A stretch of 64,000 nt of DNA, from assembly GCA_963556695.1 (NCBI GenBank), contig CAUWAG010000010.1, positions 5,270,001-5,334,000 on the forward strand, read 5' to 3'. Of the stretch, positions 62,649 through 64,000 are shown piece after piece. The notes under the pieces were generated by a model. That model had not been told where the DNA came from. It saw only the letters and a list, made by a program, of their open reading frames with translations, and did not search any database. Numbering within the stretch: the first letter of the stretch is position 1; each line of letters opens with the position of its first letter. The DNA is from Anthostomella pinea (lineage: Eukaryota > Ascomycota > Sordariomycetes > Xylariales > Xylariaceae). Made by a program: the position numbers and the translations under genes.

Positions 62649-64000
62649 TCACTCATCTTCTGTCTTGACGACCTGGAAGACCTGCGTTGCATAGTTGGTG
62701 GCGTCTTGCCACGCCTTCTGGGCCTCGGCCGCCTGTCCTTGGACGTCGTAGCTCTGCGCGAGCATCCCGTCCGCTACACTCATCCACAATGTGTTTCCGC
62801 TCCTCTTCGCCTGCATCGAGGCAGCCTTTGCGCTTTTCAACGCTTGATCGCCCACGATGCTCTGGAAAAGCTTGGCTCTCATAAGATTGAGGGCGATAGA
62901 GAGCGTCTGCACGTCGCCTGAGATCTTGGCGTTATTCAGTGCCGTCGAGAGGTGCGTCTTCACTGTCGTCATCGGTATCGGAGGGTTCGTTTGTACTGCT
63001 GCTATCACCAAGTTGTACGCTGTGCGGATCTCCAGGTTAGGGTGACCTATGCAGAGCGGACCAAGTTGCTCAAGCATCTCCAGCGTGACTGCATCGTTCC
63101 TATGGGCAGGCTCCTGCATGATCCATATCAGATTGAAGGCCGCTAGTAATGAGACATCGAATTCGGCTGATCGTCGACGACCCTGCGTCGCATTGTCGAA
63201 GTCGAGGTGGAAAGCTGGGTCCCTGTAGATTACACCAGCCGTGTTCAAATCTCCAGTACCTTGATGGTATATCCCCGAAAGATACATGGCGTATAACGTT
63301 ATTACACTCCCAAGCTCGGGTTTGACCATGCTCTCCAACTGATCCAAACACTTCTTTACTTCGTCCCATTTGGTCGAAGTTGCGTGGTGCAGGCCTCGAA
63401 GTATGTGGAGGTAGCAAATTGCCTCCTTTCGCCAGTCTTCGTTTCTGATCGCCTCCTCCAAGGTATGAGGATAGCCTTTCATGTGGCTGTGAGCTATAGT
63501 GCAGCGTTAGAAGCATATGGGGTTCAACATTGGACAGCATCTTACTCTTCTGTAGTTGGCCCAACGCTTCATCCCACATCATGAAGATTCTCGGATCATG
63601 ACGGTTTTGCTGGTACAGGAACGCGAGGCTACTATACGTGTATCTGTTAGAACCGTTAGCAACTGGAGCCAAGGACGAATAGAGTACTCACGTTATCGTG
63701 TATGCTTCCAGCTTGTTCCAGAACGACATGACAAGGTAGTCATTGGAATCGTACTCACTACCAGGTCTGAGAACACCACCGGACTCGTCACTGATGATCT
63801 GTGCGTTGCCGGGTTGCTTCCGGATGGGAAGCAACATATCTGTATTCGTGAGACTCCAGCTCGTATCTTTGTGGGACGCATCCATACGGTCCTGCAGAGC
63901 TTGCATTTTCTGTCCGATCACGTTTGATGATTTTTGGTGTAGACTGCACGCGAGATCCAGCATCAGGGTCAAAACATCGAGTTGGAGGATATGAACGGAA
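62649..64000 (-). CDS. SCC4: Cohesin-loading factor SCC4/MAU2 homologue, 3' part only
   Basis: Partner of SCC2/NIPBL in loading cohesin onto chromatin; nuclear. The window holds the C-terminal part: an exon running off the edge (64000-63692), then 63643-63546 and 63493-62649, with GT-AG introns that keep the frame. Seen in order: SVHILQLDVLTLMLDLACSL at the edge, LVMSFWNKLEAYTITYTYSS, FLYQQNRHDPRIFMMWDEAL, EDWRKEAICYLHILRGLHHA, LDQLESMVKPELGSVITLYA then MYLSGIYHQGTGDLNTAGVI, and a C-terminus of TPR-like helices (LWMSVADGMLAQSYDVQGQA). It matches the cohesin-loading-factor domain of fungal MAU2 proteins. The N-terminus and promoter lie to the right of the window. Confidence 0.82.

Overview
The window looks like nuclear DNA of a filamentous ascomycete (Pezizomycotina, probably a Sordariomycete). 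The reasons are short GT-AG introns of about 50-125 bp, a Zn2Cys6 transcription factor, a multi-WSC secreted heme peroxidase, a pogo/Fot-type transposase relic, and a long AT-rich block with the TpA-rich, CpA-poor look left by repeat-induced point mutation (RIP). No prokaryotic, viral or CRISPR feature was seen.

Layout. 1-1081: possible 3' half of a tRNA, a spacer, and a truncated Fot/pogo transposase. About 1217-15380: a 14-kb gene-free AT-rich RIP block holding a normal-composition 282-bp island that may be a solo LTR, a 9-bp minisatellite and a 400-bp AAT microsatellite. 15435-19077 (-): secreted heme peroxidase with four WSC domains and an apparent 1-base frameshift. 19078-24831: gene-poor spacer with one intron-containing tRNA-Glu(CTC). 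24961-41620: housekeeping cluster of RPL4 (+), an aromatic/2-aminoadipate-type aminotransferase (-), a MET12-type methylenetetrahydrofolate reductase (+), an acidic nuclear protein with a three-fold repeated motif (-), an ANY1/PQLC1-like PQ-loop membrane protein (-) and a C2H2 zinc-finger protein (-). 41621-55468: a 13.8-kb stretch with no supportable gene but many short tandem duplications and one strong hairpin. 55469-58492 (+): a 981-aa Zn2Cys6 transcription factor. 58493-62648: spacer with a doubtful small ORF and a 13-bp minisatellite. 62649-64000 (-): the 3' part of a SCC4/MAU2 cohesin-loading factor gene, cut by the window edge.

The genes do not form an evident pathway cluster. The aminotransferase and the MTHFR are divergent neighbours over a 1.0-kb shared promoter region and both serve amino-acid metabolism, but a functional link is only inference. 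I found no convincing undescribed system. The most informative oddities are the frameshifted peroxidase-WSC gene, the exon-by-exon triplicated motif protein with an in-frame TAG, a clean 195-bp MITE with TA target duplication at 38505-38703, and the long gene desert upstream of the transcription factor.
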